Of a DNA stretch of 64,000 nucleotides, positions 63,583 through 64,000 are shown in pieces. The translations under genes and the position numbers were made by a program. Below the pieces are notes generated by a model. That model had not been told where the DNA came from. It saw nothing but the letters and a program-made list of their open reading frames with translations, and made no database searches. Origin of the DNA: Gp13-AA77 sp035946735 (GTDB lineage Bacteria > Acidobacteriota > Terriglobia > UBA7540); the NCBI GenBank assembly GCA_035946735.1, contig DASYYZ010000126.1, positions 15,304 to 79,303 on the forward strand. The letters run 5' to 3'. Position 1 is the first letter of the stretch, and each line of letters begins with the position of its first letter.

Positions 63583-63736
63583 GCGTCCCTCCCACGCCGA
63601 AATGATATTTGTTTGCAATACTATCACAGAATGCCCAATGCGTCTTTTCACGGTAAGATCTGCCTGTGCTCGCAATGACAAGTTAACACAAGGGTTCCAT
63701 CGGCTCCTGGAGATGCCGAAACTGTATGATCACGTC

Positions 63737-63754
63737 ATATACCGTACGGTATAT
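63737..63754. promoter_or_regulatory. 18-bp perfect palindrome in divergent promoter region
   Basis: ATATACCGTACGGTATAT is fully symmetric and lies between the receiver-PAS gene (minus) and a receiver gene (plus). A second hairpin, CGCCCC-AATTTC-GGGGCG, follows at 63758-63775. Likely operator of an unidentified dimeric regulator. Confidence 0.5.
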
Positions 63755-63819
63755 AACCGCCCCAATTTCGGGGCGATAACTAACTTGACAAAATCACCCT
63801 GAACAGGCAAGGTTATCGG

Positions 63820-64000
63820 ATGGGGTTGACCACGGTGAGCTTGCCTTATTCTGGTTCGGCCAACGCGCTTATCGCCAGCGCGGATCCTGATTTGCGGGAG
63901 CGGGTAGTGAGCCGTCTGCACGCTGCCAATTGGATCGCCGAAGAGGCCGGCGGAGGTGCGGAGGCGCTGGCTAAGCTGCACGCAAAGAATTACGCCGTGC
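63820..64000 (+). CDS. receiver-domain protein, 3' end outside window
   Basis: ATG 63820 opens 60 codons that run off the end: MGLTTVSLPYSGSANALIAS, ADPDLRERVVSRLHAANWIA, EEAGGGAEALAKLHAKNYAV. This is the first beta-alpha-beta of a response-regulator receiver (ALIASADPDLRERV replacing the usual acidic pocket with SADPD). The phospho-Asp and any output domain are beyond 64000. In relatives with this start a sigma54-type ATPase often follows; I cannot see it here. Confidence 0.6.
   Translation, partial: MGLTTVSLPYSGSANALIASADPDLRERVVSRLHAANWIAEEAGGGAEALAKLHAKNYAV

Noticed and set aside
1..64000. CRISPR array
   Set aside because: No regularly spaced direct repeats with unique spacers and no cas genes seen on either strand.

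Overview
The window reads as a piece of an Acidobacteriota chromosome (Solibacter/Bryobacter-like, inferred). The evidence is two PadR regulator plus long 'ADOP' MacB/FtsX permease pairs, a secreted 3-keto-disaccharide hydrolase (DUF1080) beside Tat-exported Gfo/Idh/MocA and GH127 enzymes, an Oar-type TonB receptor remnant, seven-heme cytochromes with TPRs, choice-of-anchor/PQQ-like secreted proteins, and GC-rich coding with AGGAG-type ribosome binding sites. I had no database access, so family names are from recognition of motifs.

Layout. 1-6.7 kb: end of a class III aminotransferase, moaA, a DUF2203 gene, two small proteins, a DUF255 thioredoxin-fold protein and a DUF1080 hydrolase. 6.8-14.5 kb: sugar-related and general metabolism (frameshifted Gfo/Idh oxidoreductase, GH127, a gutted TonB receptor, a quinone-oxidoreductase-like MDR enzyme between two copies of a 54-bp repeat, a VOC protein, an amidohydrolase). 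14.5-26 kb: a heptaheme cytochrome, a beta-helix protein and a PQQ-like repeat protein, mixed with decayed genes, ending with an integrase remnant 24 bp before tRNA-Lys(CTT). 26.3-29.5 kb: PadR/ADOP pair 1. 29.5-44.5 kb: an insertion-sequence graveyard with a 132-bp MITE-like element, IS110, IS256, IS630 and two integrase-core transposase fragments, truncated host genes, and a broken sensor kinase followed by an intact NarL-type regulator. 44.6-47.6 kb: PadR/ADOP pair 2 (minus strand). 48-49.4 kb: a frameshifted TusA-like plus ferritin-like fusion. 49.4-54 kb: a four-gene gliding-type ABC export operon. 54.4-58.4 kb: ubiX, ilvN, a sugar-isomerase-like Tat protein and a serine hydrolase. 58.5-64 kb: a two-component island of receiver and kinase proteins with no DNA-binding output, facing a receiver protein that runs off the window.

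How genes work together. Secreted DUF1080, Gfo/Idh, GH127 and the TIM-barrel isomerase fit periplasmic sugar breakdown. Each PadR gene sits directly before its ADOP permease, implying local control. The gldA-like ATPase, ABC-2 permease, GldG-like and DUF4340 proteins form one export machine. Of the protein genes I recognise, about one third are broken by frameshift, stop, internal deletion or IS insertion, and most of these lie between 17 and 49 kb. Single-base indels could be assembly errors; large deletions and IS junctions could not.
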